Assembly (NCBI RefSeq): GCF_041260155.1
Contig: NC_091929.1
Coordinates: 26,350,080 to 26,414,079, forward strand
Length of the DNA: 64,000 bases
Source of the DNA: Ptychodera flava
Taxonomy: Eukaryota; Hemichordata; Enteropneusta; Ptychoderidae
Reading direction: 5' to 3'
The position numbers were made by a program, and so were the translations under genes. Below, piece after piece: positions 25,101 to 37,708 of this stretch. Below the pieces are notes generated by a model. That model worked only from the letters and a program-made list of their open reading frames with translations, searched no databases and was not told the DNA's origin. Each line of letters opens with the position of its first letter. Position 1 is the stretch's first letter.

Positions 25101-26607
25101 TGTAAATATTACACAATTTGTTTCTCCAGCACCAAACTTAGCATAGTGACCCAAATTTTCCTTAATGGGTAAGAGAGTGGTTGAAAGTTTCATTGAGGAA
25201 ACTCAGCAAAAATTTTGTCTTTCACTTTCGAGGTGTTGACCACCTTTAATTTTATATATGTTATTTGCTATCGGTCGCTTCGTTTCGATGTGTTTTAAAT
25301 TATGCACAGTGTACCCACCTGAGAAAACAAAACCTTAATAAACAGGGTATTTGATACCTGACAGTGCGTACATTGGATTTAGGGATAAGACCAACGAACA
25401 CGTATCATCCAAGAATGAAGAACACTCGTGCCAACACAACCCCTCGAAAGTTAAAGGTGAAAACTTTTGCTCAAACTTTCCTTATTGAATCTTTCAACCA
25501 AACTCTTTAAAATTCAAGAATAAATTCGGGGATCAACATGCAAGTTTTGGTACCAGACAAACAAATTACCCAAGATTTACCGATATTTGGAAATTCAAAA
25601 TGGCCGCCACCCTTGTGTTAATAACTCCATGGAGAAAAATAAAAGTTTCGATTTCCGAAAAACTAAGACGTTTACAAATTTTCCTACACCAAAAGAGCTT
25701 TGAAATGAGTCCCCGCAAGTGGTAGACCGGAAAATTTTAATTAGGGCCCTAATATCTGTCCCCGAGTCGCATTCTGCATTAACAAAGCAACTTAATGAGG
25801 TCACTTCTCAAAATTGTGGAGTAGGTCTTTAGAAAAAAAAAAAAAAAAAAAAAAAAAAACGATTTTTGTTTCACTTCTTCAAACCTCTGTTGTCAAGATT
25901 ATAAAAAGGAACACGCAAGCGTTATTACCTGATACAACAATAAAATATGGAAATAAAGACGAATATTTTTGCTTACCACACCGCTGGTCTTCCAGTTAGC
26001 TGCTAAGACTCCAAGCAGACCGGTAACAATGAACTGCAAGTAACGGTAAGAATATTCAGAATGCCAAGAAGAAAGTGTAACAGATGGAAAACGGATGAAA
26101 GCGATAAAAAAGCGGTGACAAATTTGCCAAGATGACATATTGTTGACATGGAATCACGTATACAAGTTTTATCTTCTTTTGTTTATTTGTTTGTTTTGAC
26201 TGAGGTACGCAAAATGGTGCCTTAATCATGACAGGAAAATAATAAACGTTTCATGCAACATTGATACTACTCTACGTAGTTTTAATATTCAGTCCCACGA
26301 CCGCAAGGACCAACAGCATACATTTTAATAGGATCCACAAATTACGTTGCCAATGGGTGAAGAGAACCGATAGAGTTGGTCACAGTTCTCAGCAATGATC
26401 ATTTCTCGCGCTACGTGAGACCTAAGGGACTGGTCAGTTTCTTCGGCCTGGGGGGGGGGGGGCGGTGGATTATTTTTTGCCGACGTCAAAAAGTGGCTGA
26501 CCCCCCTATTCCAAATTTTGAAAACAGGGTGACCCCCCTATTCCAAATTTCTAAAACAGGGTGACCCCCCCCCCCCGGGCGCGACAAAGGTAAAACAAAA
26601 GATGGAC

Positions 26608-26667
<60 letters not shown>

Positions 26668-28284
26668 TTTACATTTTACATATATTTATATTTTAAATAG
26701 TCATTCTATGTTTTAGTGAAATTGTTGACATGTCAGTTGTAAGATAGGAATTTCAAAGTGTCAATCTTAAAGTTTAAATACAGTACATTTTGAATGAGCT
26801 GTATTTTGAATGAGCTGTGAATGTATTTCACACTTTCTCTGCTTAACCAGATGTCCTGAACTGTTGTACAGAAATGGATGTCAATCATTAATATCAAAGA
26901 GGAAAAAGCAGTGAATCAAAAACTTTGATGGGTGTTAAGACTTGCCAACCATCCAATTAAATCTACTGAGGAGCCATAGAGAGCTTTTTTTAGCCAAATC
27001 TGATGTGTACAGTGTCTGAGAGGACCTTTTCTTGTGTAACATTGAAACCATAAAAGCACAGCTAATAATGACAAAAACTGCCTTTTTTAACTGTTATTTT
27101 GTTCATAAAAAAGCATCTTTCTACAGAAAAACCTATGAAACAAAGGACAATAATTGCATCAATGAGAAGGAAAGATATCTTGTCATTTTTCTATCTCTAA
27201 AATAAGTCACTGTATCAAATATATATTGTGAAATATTTGTGCATGTTGCTTTCTCATACTGAATTCTCACAGAGAGAACAGAAAAGTATCAGGAATTTGT
27301 CATCCTTTTCATATGAAATGCAGATTTCATAATGGTACACTTTCACTTAGCAAACATCAAGATATCTCTGAAAGTATGGCGCCCGAAGGGCGCGCCAAAA
27401 AATATGAAACATCCTGATATCTCTGATATATATGCCTTGTATATTAAAGTCATGCACCTGAAGGGCATGCTGAAAGATGTATGATATATTAAAGTAATGA
27501 GCTTGAAGAGCACGCTGAAAAATATTGAACATACAGATATCTCTGATGTATGTATGCTTGATATATTAAAGTTGGGCGTGCTGAAAAATATGACTGATTA
27601 TTAAAGTTACGCGCCCGAAGGGCGCGCCGAAAAATACAACTGAATGGTGAATTTTGTGGCTGACACTAGCATTTTAGGCAATGATGACCCTGTGTCAAAA
27701 TTCAAAAACACACTGACCCCCCCTATCGGGCATTTCAAAAACATGGTGACCCCCCCCCTATCACCAAAGTCAAAAACAGGGTGACCCCCCCCCCCATGAA
27801 TCCACCGCCCCCCCCCAAAGGCTGAAGAAACTGACCAGTCCCTAACGAGACCTTGTCGGGCTGTTATGTTTTCAGGCCCTCCCTTCAAAGAAAGCACACG
27901 ACGCATTGAGTTCATCACTAAGAATTAAAAAGGTACGCACTAATGTAATACTTATGTTTACATACAGAGACCCTATCGACCTTCTATCAGGCAAGGTTTT
28001 CATTTCCTGCGTAGCAAGTAAAACATCATATATAGCGAATGGTAAAGTCTCGCGGCATCAAGCGAGATCTGTTGTATGAGGAAGTATTTTCACGAGAGGC
28101 AAATACTTACGATAGCCCCACACCAAAGTGGTGCTGCTATGAATGATATGGCGCCATTCAGTGCAAGAATGACTATCCCAAACAAGACACAGAGGGAGCC
28201 AAGGACAATCTGCATGGCGCCAAGGACGCCCACTGCGCGGTGAGAGAAGTCATTCCTAGCTCCATTTGCTGCCTGTTGCTCCAT
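21962..28284 (-). CDS. MS4A/CD20-like four-helix membrane protein, copy A (intact), 6 coding exons
   Basis: Coding exons on the minus strand, all with AG/GT borders: 28284-28111, 26033-25977, 24883-24725, 23718-23593, 23020-22903, 22125-21962. The sum is 798 nt, or 265 residues. The start is ATG 28284; an upstream non-coding part runs to an acceptor at about 28354, so a 5' UTR exon lies further out. Helices: about 17-41 (LGAMQIVLGSLCVLFGI), 46-72 (IAAPLWCGAIFIVTGLLG), 78-109 and 136-162. The APLWCGAI..TGLLG stretch spanning exons 1-2 is the part most like MS4A. The loop between helices 3 and 4 has C112 and C127, placed like the disulfide pair of CD20. CCGALCC after helix 4 could be acylated. 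The tail is rich in Pro, Gln and Tyr, with PPPY at about 208-211 (a WW-domain ligand) and PPAYA at the end. Role inferred: plasma-membrane scaffold or channel-associated protein. The family call rests on pattern, not on a database search. Confidence 0.82.
22150..22310. repeat. (TTTA)n/(TCTA)n microsatellite, intron 5 of copy A
   Basis: About 50 bp of clean TTTA repeats grade into degenerate TCTA/TTTA. A matching tract lies in the same intron of copy B at 36023-36090, so the microsatellite predates that duplication. Confidence 0.9.
24943..25247. repeat. R1 MITE upstream of exon 3, copy A
   Basis: Starts gtaagaatgtgcctcgg and ends cgaggtgttgaccacctt, with family interior. The same intronic position holds R1 in copies B (38166-38524) and C (48490-48823): a shared ancestral insertion. 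Confidence 0.75.
25437..25780. repeat. Second R1 MITE in intron 2 of copy A
   Basis: Starts near acccctcgaaagttaaagg and ends ccccgagtcgcattctgc, with caaaatggccgccacccttg inside. The counterpart in copy C is 49252-49602. A poly(A) run follows at 25831-25859. Confidence 0.75.
26426..27842. mobile_element. PIF/Harbinger-like non-autonomous TIR element, 1.4 kb, TAA target duplication
   Basis: The left end gggactggtcagtttcttc and the right end gaagaaactgaccagtccc are inverted copies, extending through a G-run/C-run to ggtggat and atccacc. TAA stands directly on both sides (26423-26425 and 27843-27845). Copy B has the uninterrupted site (gagaccttacgaga, about 39388), so this insertion is specific to copy A. 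Just inside both ends lie sub-terminal repeats of aaaacagggtgacccccc. The interior holds an (AT)n tract (26613-26660) and an array built around gcgcccgaagggcgcgcc (27375-27640). No transposase is encoded. It lies between exons 1 and 2. Confidence 0.85.
27375..27640. repeat. Tandem repeat inside the 26426-27842 element
   Basis: Three to four units of about 60-90 bp, each with a cg-rich core (gcgcccgaagggcgcgcc or its decayed forms cacctgaagggcatgc and gcttgaagagcacgc), then gaaaaatat, gatatctctgat and atattaaagt. Confidence 0.7.
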
Positions 28285-28456
28285 CACCAATGTGACGTTT
28301 ATCTTTACAGTACACTATGGTATCGCAGTCTGTATCAACACTCTCCAAGCTTCCTGAAAATGAATGCAAATGTCAACTTTCAGCATTAAAACCTTGCTTA
28401 GGTCAAAAATCCAAGGTCCGAGAAAGTGGGATAATCTGAACAAACACCTGATTTTA

Positions 28457-29151
28457 GGCCAGAGAAAAAACTCTTGTTCATCGGATTTTTTGGACCAAGG
28501 TTCAGGAGGGGCGAGCGAAAATTTTTATTTTTATTTTTATTTTTTGTAGGCCAAAGGTAACCGCGGTCCCCTCAAACTGTTTTGCCGGGGTGCAAACAAG
28601 GAAAAATAATCTTTTCCCCTTTTAGGCTAACCAGAAATATCTCAGACAAGATACACTGATACTGGTTATTGAATTCAACACTATATTTCTTAACAATAAC
28701 ATAGGGAATTACATATACAATCAGTGTTTGCACAAGTTATTCCGAGTGTTTCAACATGCTCTCAGAATAAAACTGATATGCACAGCAAATCACTGAAATC
28801 CAACAATTCAGTATTCTCCTTCAATATCCTCCTGGTAGGACCTAGCAATTTGGTTTTTCAATTTACTTTGGCCCCATATTATGGCTTCTTTACCGCTGTT
28901 CCGACACATTTTACACAATGGTCTAACAACACTCTATTGTGATCCTGGTGAAGTTATATAGTCATCGTTCAGAAGGAAACAGCAAGCTTCAAATGATACT
29001 GTAGTTGCACTGTAGTAAATTGTTTCCATTGGACTGGTGAAGACCACAGCTTGGCATACAAGTATGAATTTGCCGAAATCAAAAAAAATTCCAAATTGGG
29101 CAAAGTAGAAGTGGCGATTCCGATGAACAATTTATTTTTTTCTTTCTGGCC
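28457..29151. mobile_element. TIR element GGCCAGA...CTGGCC with TTA target duplication
   Basis: Ends ggccagagaaaaaac and tttctttctggcc are inverted copies that continue to ttgttcatcgga and tccgatgaacaa. TTA flanks both sides (28454-28456 and 29152-29154). Copy B shows the empty site (catttacag, about 39974), so the insertion is younger than the A/B split. Much of the interior is the reverse complement of 59930-60420, so this is an internally deleted relative of the element at 58855-60417. It lies in the 5' UTR intron of copy A. Confidence 0.82.
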
Positions 29152-29517
29152 TTACAGATCTCGATGCTTCCCTTTGAAAACTGACAAAATAATTTGCCGT
29201 TCATAACGTATTTCCTGTTCTCAAATATTAAGTAAACCTATTTTTCTGCAAGCATTCTCAAATTTGTTGCGGGTGAATAATAGGTTAACTATCTACTTCC
29301 TTTTAACTTGACTTAATAGGATTAAATGTTGTAAAATTATCGTTGTAACGTGTTCATGAATTCCCCGATATTTTGCTAGGATCTCCACCGTTGCAATAAA
29401 AATACTGACCTTTGAAAAAACCTCCAATTTACATATAAGCTCACGAAAGTCAACGTTTGTAAATGAAGCTTATGTAACTTACATGTATCGCAATATGTTT
29501 TGTTGAAGTCTGCGCAC

Positions 29518-30119
29518 GTATGTATGTATGTATGTATGTATGTATGTATGTATGTATGTATGTATGTATGTATGTATGTATGTATGTATGTATGTATGTA
29601 TGCATGTATGCATGTATGTATCTATGTATGTATCTATGTATGTATCTATGTATATATCTATGTATCTATGTATCTATGTATGTATCTATGTATGTATCTA
29701 TGTATGTATCTATGTATATATCTATGTATGTATGTATGTATGTATGTATGTATGTATGTATGTATGTATCTATGTATGTATGTATGTATCTATGTATGTA
29801 TGTATGTATGTATGTATGTATGTATGTATGTATGTATATATCTATGTATCTATGTATGTATGTATGTATGTATGTATGTATGTATGTATGTATGTATGTA
29901 TGTATGTATGTATGTATGTATGTATGCATGCATGTATGTATGTATGTATGTATGTATGTATGTATGTATGTATGTATGTATGTATGTATGTATGTATGTA
30001 TGTATGTATGTATCTATGTATCTATGTATGTATCTATGTATATATCTATGGATCTATGTATCTATGTATGTATGTATGTATGTATGTATGTATGTATGTA
30101 TGTATGTATGTATGTATGT
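29518..30119. repeat. (TATG)n microsatellite, about 600 bp
   Basis: Tetranucleotide repeat with scattered TATC, TATA and TGCA variants. Every plus-strand frame is open and gives a Met-Tyr-Val-Cys polymer, which is not a protein gene. A shorter TATG tract (51041-51100) sits at the matching place of unit C. Confidence 0.97.
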
Positions 30120-30389
30120 GCGTTCAATGACTTAAATCAGTTTGTTCAAACAATGATGAATAGCTTTAGAGGGGAGGACGATTGCCTATTGCTATTTTGT
30201 GTCGACTACATGTTCAAATCGCTCTCCAGCCGACCATTTCCCCATTATTCACTTTCTCACAAGGAAAACGCTTGATTTTCCCTTCAATGAAGTTGAAAAT
30301 ATGGGTAATAAAATATAAAAAAAACTCTCAAAAATACGCGACGATAGTGCACAACACAGTGCTGTATAAAACAGAACTGTAAACAACAT

Positions 30390-30690
30390 AACTGACACTA
30401 TCATTCCATTCAGAACTGAACACATATGTCACTGTTATATTAAGCTGTTAAACTTTGTGCATATCTGCACTGAAAGTCAAACCACAGCGCTGTTGCTATA
30501 CAAAAATACTAAAGCAACACTGCTGTGCATTTATCTCTGCGAGCATTCCTATGTTGTTTTAATGTCTTTTGTGCGTTCTTGATGGTTGAAGAATAAAAAA
30601 AAAATAGAAAAAAAAACTGCGTCACAGCATCATTTTTGCAATATGTCTAGGATGAGAAACATACTTTTTATTTTTCATGGATTAAGTTGA
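30390..30690. mobile_element. Remnant of the 2200-2679 element family
   Basis: The reverse complement shares agttctgaatg, aaagtactaaagcaacac-type words, aatgcacagcagtg and the end ggatgagaaac...cttttta with 2200-2679. The right terminal GGCC is lost. It lies in the spacer upstream of copy A. Confidence 0.65.
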
Positions 30691-31180
30691 TTTATCTCAA
30701 TGAGTTCTGTTTTTCTGTGCTTCGTGTGTCTCTGTTTGTGCTAAATCTATTGTATGCGTTCTTTTCTTCATTACTGTAAGGGCCAAGGTCAGGTTTCTGC
30801 GTTCATTCTATGGTTTGGAGGACCTACAAGTCTCTCAGTGTAAGCTCACACCTGTCAAGTTCAAAAACGACTCACGAAATCAGCGCTCCCATCTTACGCC
30901 GAAACGGTACAGTCAACTTTTCGGAGTGTTCGTGACTAACAATGCGTTTCACGAAGTAACCCTCAACGTGCTTTGAGCATTAAGCTTATATTCATCTATC
31001 GATATCGTACAGACTTCTTCACGTCGTTTTAGCCCAATAGACAAGTGACACAAATTGTGACAGTTCTCTGACTAAGTTGACTAGTCATATCTGTATTCTT
31101 CAAGATGATCATTAAAATGTTTGAAAGAATCAATAGCGGTAACACACTTGCATCGTGACACAGTCGCCATAATAAAACTC

Positions 31181-31310
31181 GCACTGCACAATATGGCGAC
31201 CATAACTGCGTCATAACTACACTACAGTGATTGCGCTTCACTCTGCGTTGTAAACACTCAAGTAAGTCTCTTTTACCTTGTTGACACGTCGGTAAAACGG
31301 CACTCTTCGC
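31181..31310 (-). promoter_or_regulatory. Conserved upstream block of the array units, unit A
   Basis: The stretch gcacaatatggcgac, taactgcgtcataactac, cagtgattgcgct is almost unchanged in units B (41130-41265) and C (52211-52360), while much of the DNA around it is diverged. On the gene strand it reads GCGCAATCACTG, then TTATGACGCAG (AP-1/CRE-like), then GTCGCCATATTGTGC (YY1/CCATATT-like). Its place 2.8 kb before exon 1 and its conservation suggest the promoter or first non-coding exon of the MS4A-like genes. Confidence 0.5.
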
Positions 31311-31342
31311 AACGGCCGAGATTAACGCGTCGATCAGGCAGG

Positions 31343-33699
31343 ATGTCCAAAGTCAATCACCAACCAGTGGCAAATAAGTGTAAACGGTTAGTCTACCTAT
31401 TAAATACAAGTGAGTGTGTAGCGCTAGTTGAAGTTACTAGGACACTTATTGATAGCAACTCACGTATTGCTTTCGTGTTCATAAGGTCCCGTCAGGTCAA
31501 AGAAACCTTTGTGGAGGAAATATGTTACAAACAGCGCTTGAAGGAAATAAAATCCATACCAAGGTAGTCATAATGTGTTTTACTTCCTTGATCTCACTTA
31601 ACTTTTCCAGGCCGTTTGGGTATTTTACTTCAGCATTATTTTCTATAATAAGAAAATATAATATTCGCGACGGACCTTCAACTTTTTGGGTCCACTTTTG
31701 AAGATTTGGTCACTCGGAAGAGAAGAGCTGAAACTTATTATTTAATTGATTATGAAATGGACATCAGATAAAATACACTTCATGTTCTTCTCAACAAAGT
31801 ATGTTGAATGGCATTGTGTGTACATTTCCAAAATATTTCATTGCTCTTTCCACACATACAGCCACGTTCTCGAGGCACGGTTACCCCTAACATTGAGGTA
31901 GTGTAACCGTTTAAAGCCATCCCAGGAGTGTGGGAAAACAGTAAGACTCTAAAGGTGTCCTTGAGTTGAAATGTATTATGCTATGATTTTGACAGAGAGA
32001 CAATTTGAAATTCATACAAATTCATTGTATTCACTACTATCAGTAGCATATTTAGGGCGATTTGGAAATTACTGTTGATCTACTTTTGATTGACCTTATC
32101 ATTGGATTTCAAAATAACAATTTATTTTTATTGGACGTGGATGAGTGTGACACCAACATTTGTTCTGAAATTTCGAGATCACCTTTGTCGACTTTCATCT
32201 CATTAAGTATACAAATATGTCATTCTAAGCTAACCAATAAGGCTGCAGGTTGTAGTTTGTTAGACATAGACCCTTTTGGGTGATGAAATCTTATCTCACA
32301 ATTTTCAGACAACCTTTGCCTACTTTCACCATATCACTTACATGCATGTCCGATTTCAGGCTTAGGATTACAGGTTTTCTTCATGTGACAAGGAATAGTG
32401 TGGGACCAAAATTTGTTAACAGACTTTAGCATGACCTTTGATCTGCTTTAACGTCACTTATTATGCGTATATCTAATGCTAGGCTAACGATTAAGGTTAG
32501 AGGTAAACTTTTCTTGGCCAATGTCAACTATAGTTGGATCGAGCATATTACCAAATTTTTGAATGACTGTTCATCTATCTTTGCATGCATCAGTATGTAC
32601 AACACTGAAGACCTTGAATTTCACAGAATGGGATATTAATGTTATGCATTTTCATTTATTTGTGTACCTCATTCTCGGCTATATATGTATGTCACTCGTT
32701 AAGGTTTTGGGCGAGTGTGGGCAACTATGGCCACAACGTAGGGACACTTTCGAGGTCATCTGAATTGGTTCTTTGATAGACTACATAGGGGTTGTATTAA
32801 TGGAAGTTCTAGTACCTAGGCCATATGGGGCACTTTGGAAGGCGTTGGTGCACTTTTGAAGTCACACCGATTGGTTCTATATAATACTCCAAATTTGATG
32901 TATTGATGGTATAGTATTAATTTTTCTTGACATTTTGTATTTATTGTTTGTATATTTATTTCTATCAGTAGGCCTACACCAGCGGACCGGAAGCCCATTT
33001 ATATGCACCGCAAAATGCAAGTGTAAAAATGAAAATAATACTAGAATAACGAGGGTATCATTACAGACGTACAAAGATCACGAATGTGAATGTACTTATC
33101 GAAAAATGAATTTAATATAAGGTACAATCTTTCAAAGGAGATGAACATAAAATCTGACATACTGCTAGCCTTTAAGAAAATTAATCAATAAATGTAACAA
33201 GTGACATGCTGATGTAAATGTATTATTTCTTTAACGTGGAAACATGTCAAATGCAATAAAGGGACATTGCTAACTAAAATAATAAAACAAAAAAGTAAAC
33301 AACAACATACAGTACAAATACAGACAACTTACAGAGCGGAGGGATAACAAGTCAAAAGTCAACTTTTCGAAGAACATTTCCAAGATTCAAACACAAAGGA
33401 ACGTGTTTGTTTAATATGTTTGGCCTTGCAGAGATTATAGAAGTCCAAATTCGTTTAAAGTGTTGCCATTAGGTCTTGATAACATTTCAAACTGTGCAAT
33501 GCATAAAGGTAAACGAAGAAAAGTTATAGTATCCACAGCATTGCCAATACTCATGGCACATTTATGATTGCGTGATAAGACGTTTTCGTGGGTTACTATA
33601 AAAGCAAATAATGAAGATTATTCGTGAGTGTGTCGATATTTATAACGTGTGTGAAAATGTACGCTGATTGTGTTTATGGTGTAATTGTTCTAAAACCTG
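31343..33699. other. Upstream part of array unit A, no gene
   Basis: Homologous to 41300-44300 in unit B and to 52390-52600 plus 54463-56290 in unit C. The frames that open in one unit (for example at 31343-31567) are broken in the others, so I do not call genes here. Confidence 0.55.
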
Positions 33700-34349
33700 T
33701 CATTCATTCATTCATTCATTCATTCATTCATTCATTCATTCATTCATTCATTCATTCATTCATTCATTCATTCATTCATTCATTCATGCATTCATTCATT
33801 CATTCGTTCATTCATTCATTCATTCATTCACTCATTCATTCACTCATTCATTCATTCATTCATTCACTCATTCATTCATTCACTCACTCACTCACTCACT
33901 CATTCATTCATTCATTCATTCATTCATTCACTCACTCACTCACTCACTCATTCATTCATTCATTCATTCATTCATTCGTTCATTCATTCATTCATTCATT
34001 CATTCACTCATTCATTCATTCACTCATTCATTCATTCACTCACTCACTCATTCATTCATTCATTCATTCATTCATTCACTCATTCATTCACTCACTCACT
34101 CACTCACTCATTCTTCATTCATTCATTCATTCATTCGTTCATTCATTCATTCATTCATTCATTCATTCATTCACTCATTCACTCACTCATTCATTCATTC
34201 ATTCATTCATTCATTCACTCACTCATTCATTCATTCATTCATTCATTCATTCACTCACTCATTCATTCACTCATTCATTCATTCACTCACTCATTCATTC
34301 ACTCACTCACTCATTTATTTATTCATTCATTCATTCATTCATTCATTCA
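33700..34349. repeat. (CATT)n/(CACT)n microsatellite, 650 bp, at the unit A/B junction
   Basis: Tetranucleotide repeat with interspersed CACT and occasional CGTT. All frames give a His-Ser-Phe/Leu-Ile/Thr polymer and are not genes. Related but short TTTA/TTTG-type repeats sit at the B/C (about 44360-44400) and C/D (58020-58140) junctions. Confidence 0.97.
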
Positions 34350-34502
34350 AGCAAATGATTCCCGACCTGGTCAATATTTATGGTGTATGCGAAAAGTTTA
34401 ATTTTTTTCACTACAACTGTTCATCATATTACTCATTTGCGCCTAGAGCTCTGTTCAGAGATTAAGCGCATTACAAATGTACTCTATTATTATTATTATT
34501 AT

Positions 34503-34593
34503 TTCCAAGAGCTTCAAAAGCTTTAAAATACAAGGAAGATCAGCAAAAAATCAGTAAAAGTTTGGGAATCCCTAAGCGCATTCTACCCTAATA
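34503..34593. repeat. R1 remnant at 3' border of unit B
   Basis: ccaagagcttcaaaagcttt ... ccctaagcgcattctaccct: the right end of an R1 copy, in the position of 20787-21147 of unit A. Confidence 0.65.
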
Positions 34594-35270
34594 TACAATC
34601 CGTTCTTGCTGCCATTGATACATGCACTGTGTAACACTGCTTTATGTAATATATACTATTATGTCAAGTGCATATTACTTATATCCTCAATGACTGAATT
34701 AAAAATCAACACCTTGCATCTATCGTAATATACATCCTTCATGTCAGAAATACCGTAAGCCTAACAAATGCTTTTTCAACGCATTACAACAAGGTTCATT
34801 TACTCAGTACATATTTGGAATATTGATGTCATGACTAAAATAATGTACACCTCTTTTGTATGATTAATGCATTCGTTTTTTCAAGAATGTTTTCAGTATA
34901 AAGGTAATAAATAAAATCTTTGGTGGCAAAAAGTGAATAAAAAGACTTACGATCGTGTCAATGAAAATGGTACAAATTCACAATATACATTTCTAAAAAT
35001 GAAGTACTGAATGGTTAAGTAATATAACAATATTAAAAGTTTTTGAGTTGCAATTTTTCTCAAAATGCAACTTTAAAAATGTTTAAACAAATATGACTGC
35101 TAGCATTTTTTCTAAATATGATCATCATTTTCATCAATATTTTTTTTAAAAGGAACACTCCACTTAAATTGTCTCACCGGCACCGGAAACATTAAAACGT
35201 CATTAAAGCTTTGCGGTTTGTAATGCTTTATGGTACGCGAGTGCTACAGACTTATTTCTTAGAAAGCTAA

Positions 35271-35276
35271 TTTATT
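35271..35276 (-). terminator. Poly(A) signal of copy B
   Basis: AATAAA on the minus strand, 82 nt after the relic stop codon of copy B. It is aligned with the signals of the other copies. Confidence 0.6.
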
Positions 35277-36022
35277 TTTCCCTAAAAAAACAGTGTAAAT
35301 GCAACGATTGTCATGGATCGGAAGCTCTTACTAGATTCGTTGCAACACGTAAAACCGCTAGGCGTATGGCGGCGGCAACATATCATTGGTTTCGGACTGC
35401 CCGCTCCTCACTTGATGTTGGCCATAACCGGCTCCTTGTGCCTCGCCGTATGGGGCGCTTGTCCCTGCCATCGGCACGGCGCCTGGTTGCACGAACATCG
35501 GCTGAGTGTTGTGAGAACCTAATTGAGAGCAGTTAGAGAGAATTTTGTCTATACAGATGTCCTCATAGGAAATTATAGTGCTCGATGCCAAAAGCAGATC
35601 GTTAAATAAAAAGACAAATTACTTCAAATTACAAATACAAAGTAGTACGTTACATAATTTCGTTTATCCAGAAATGTTCAAACAGACGGAAGGAAATTTT
35701 TCTCAGATCTTCACTCTCGTTCACATGGTTCGGACACAATATACTGCGGTTTTAGGTTGTTTTGAAATTCGATAGATAATATTTGTTTTGGTAGCGATAC
35801 TTTGAAACTACTAATAACTCGTAACGTTCATTTAACAGGGTAGATTTATCAGCCATGAAAGTATGTAGCTTTGCTAGCAATCTCACTTGCTTATGTTAGA
35901 GTGGCTTGATGCTTAGGCAATAATTTACCATGATACAACATATCTATTTATTTTTTTATCTATTTCTTTATCTATCTATCTATTATCTATTAATCTATTC
36001 ATTTATCTTTTCATATATCATC

Positions 36023-36038
36023 ATTTATTTATTTAAAT

Positions 36039-36089
<51 letters not shown>

Positions 36090-36090
36090 T
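36023..36090. repeat. (TTTA)n microsatellite, intron 5 of copy B
   Basis: Counterpart of the tract in intron 5 of copy A, with weaker TCTA repeats before it (35941-36000). Confidence 0.9.
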
Positions 36091-37708
36091 TACATGCATT
36101 GTATAGCGAACGGACGGTCGCGCTCTAGAGAGAATTCAATGGTGACTTGCTGATGACGTAGTGGACCATAAACCAATCATTGAACAGAAAGCGAATAGGA
36201 CCCGTTTTCAACTTGACATCTTCGGGATTTAAAAATGAACGAATTACATGTTTGACATTTGAAATACTCTTTTTTATAGAATTATGCATAAAAAAATCGA
36301 TAAACCGCACAACAGTGATTCAAATATATAAAATATGTTACATGATGAAAATCGTTCTATTTTTTCTACGGACATTGGTTTAATATGAAAATGAAGCAAA
36401 GGATTGTCTTTTGCATGTCAACTCAAAACGTAGGAGTGAAAACTATGTACGAGATGAATGTAATAAAAACTTTACAGCCAAAACAAGGCATTATGTACTC
36501 TCGAGGCAGGAGACAATTTGCCCTTTTGTTTATTATTCTTTTTGTACTAAAGTTGCGAGTGTACTTAACCTGTAACTTTCATACGATTAAATAAATTCAC
36601 TTGTTCTTCTACGGTTTGAACAACATGGTAACCTGACGGTAATAACTCAGAAAGTAAGTCTGTCTCTGGCAATTCAACTTGATATTGACCGTATATATTT
36701 AGTGAAATATTGCATTTTGCATTTTGTACACTTCTTACCGTATGGCGGTGGCGCAATTGGGCCACTGGGAGGCACTATGATCACTTATTGGCCAGACTGC
36801 GTCGTTGCCGTTTGAACCTGTTGTGGCACCCCGCCGGGGTGAGTTGTGTAGTATACCTGTACAAAACGGCACAGTGAGTAACACTGGCAACACGGGCAAG
36901 TACGATTCTCTGCGATTTTCCTGCCAACTATTCCTCGTAAAAAGTGTTGTTTTTGCTTGTATGATTTGTCGGTCGTTTCTGATTGCTTAATTATTGGTTG
37001 TGTATGTCTTTATTCGTTTGTCTGAACAACCTTGTGCCGTAATTCCTTCCTAATGTAGTATCTCATACGAAGAAAAAAACAATCAGACAAAACCATCACT
37101 ATGGTTCCAATATAATACAATCAAGCAATACTTCAGTTTGTCAAACCCAGACATCGCCTATTGTGTAATTTATACCGAAATTATAATTGTTTTTTTTTCT
37201 GTTTGACTTTACAATGTACATTGTAAATTCAGTAAATGTTCGATTGGATTCGAAATATTTAAAGTAAGACACGTCCAACAGCCAAAATCCAATGGAAATG
37301 TAGTCTGCAACTTTCAGGCTTCCTGAAAATAATCGAAAATTTCATCATTTTTTCCGTCTTCGGAAGTGAAATGTTCATGATTTGTTTGAATAAAAGACAA
37401 CTTACAATTGGTGTAACGTTTCTTGGCTTACAGCAGATGGCGCCACAGCAAAAGGCAGAGTTAATAATCGCGACAATGAAGTCTATAAACCCTAAGAACA
37501 GGATTATGCCCTCTATCGCCAGTTCGGTGTCCTTATATTCAGAAGAAAGATGGAAATAAGTGTAGGCATTAATAAGAAATAAGAATAATTTTGAGGAATT
37601 TTTGTAACTTTATGATAAAACTGACCTAGCTCTAACGAAGGAATCGAATTTTGGACTTGAAATGATAAAGGGAAGAACATCAAAACATTAGCGAGCACAG
37701 CATTTACG

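Noticed and set aside
29500-30275. Three long overlapping plus-strand frames of 200-251 codons (Met-Tyr-Val-Cys polymer)
   Set aside because: They are the three readings of a TATG tetranucleotide microsatellite, which contains no stop codon in any frame; no start context, splice site or domain.
31343-31567. 74-codon plus-strand frame upstream of copy A
   Set aside because: The homologous stretches in units B and C are broken by indels and stops, so it is not under coding constraint.
33624-34465. Plus-strand frames of 244 and 265 codons (His-Ser-Phe-Ile polymer)
   Set aside because: Products of the CATT/CACT microsatellite; the opening is automatic for this repeat.
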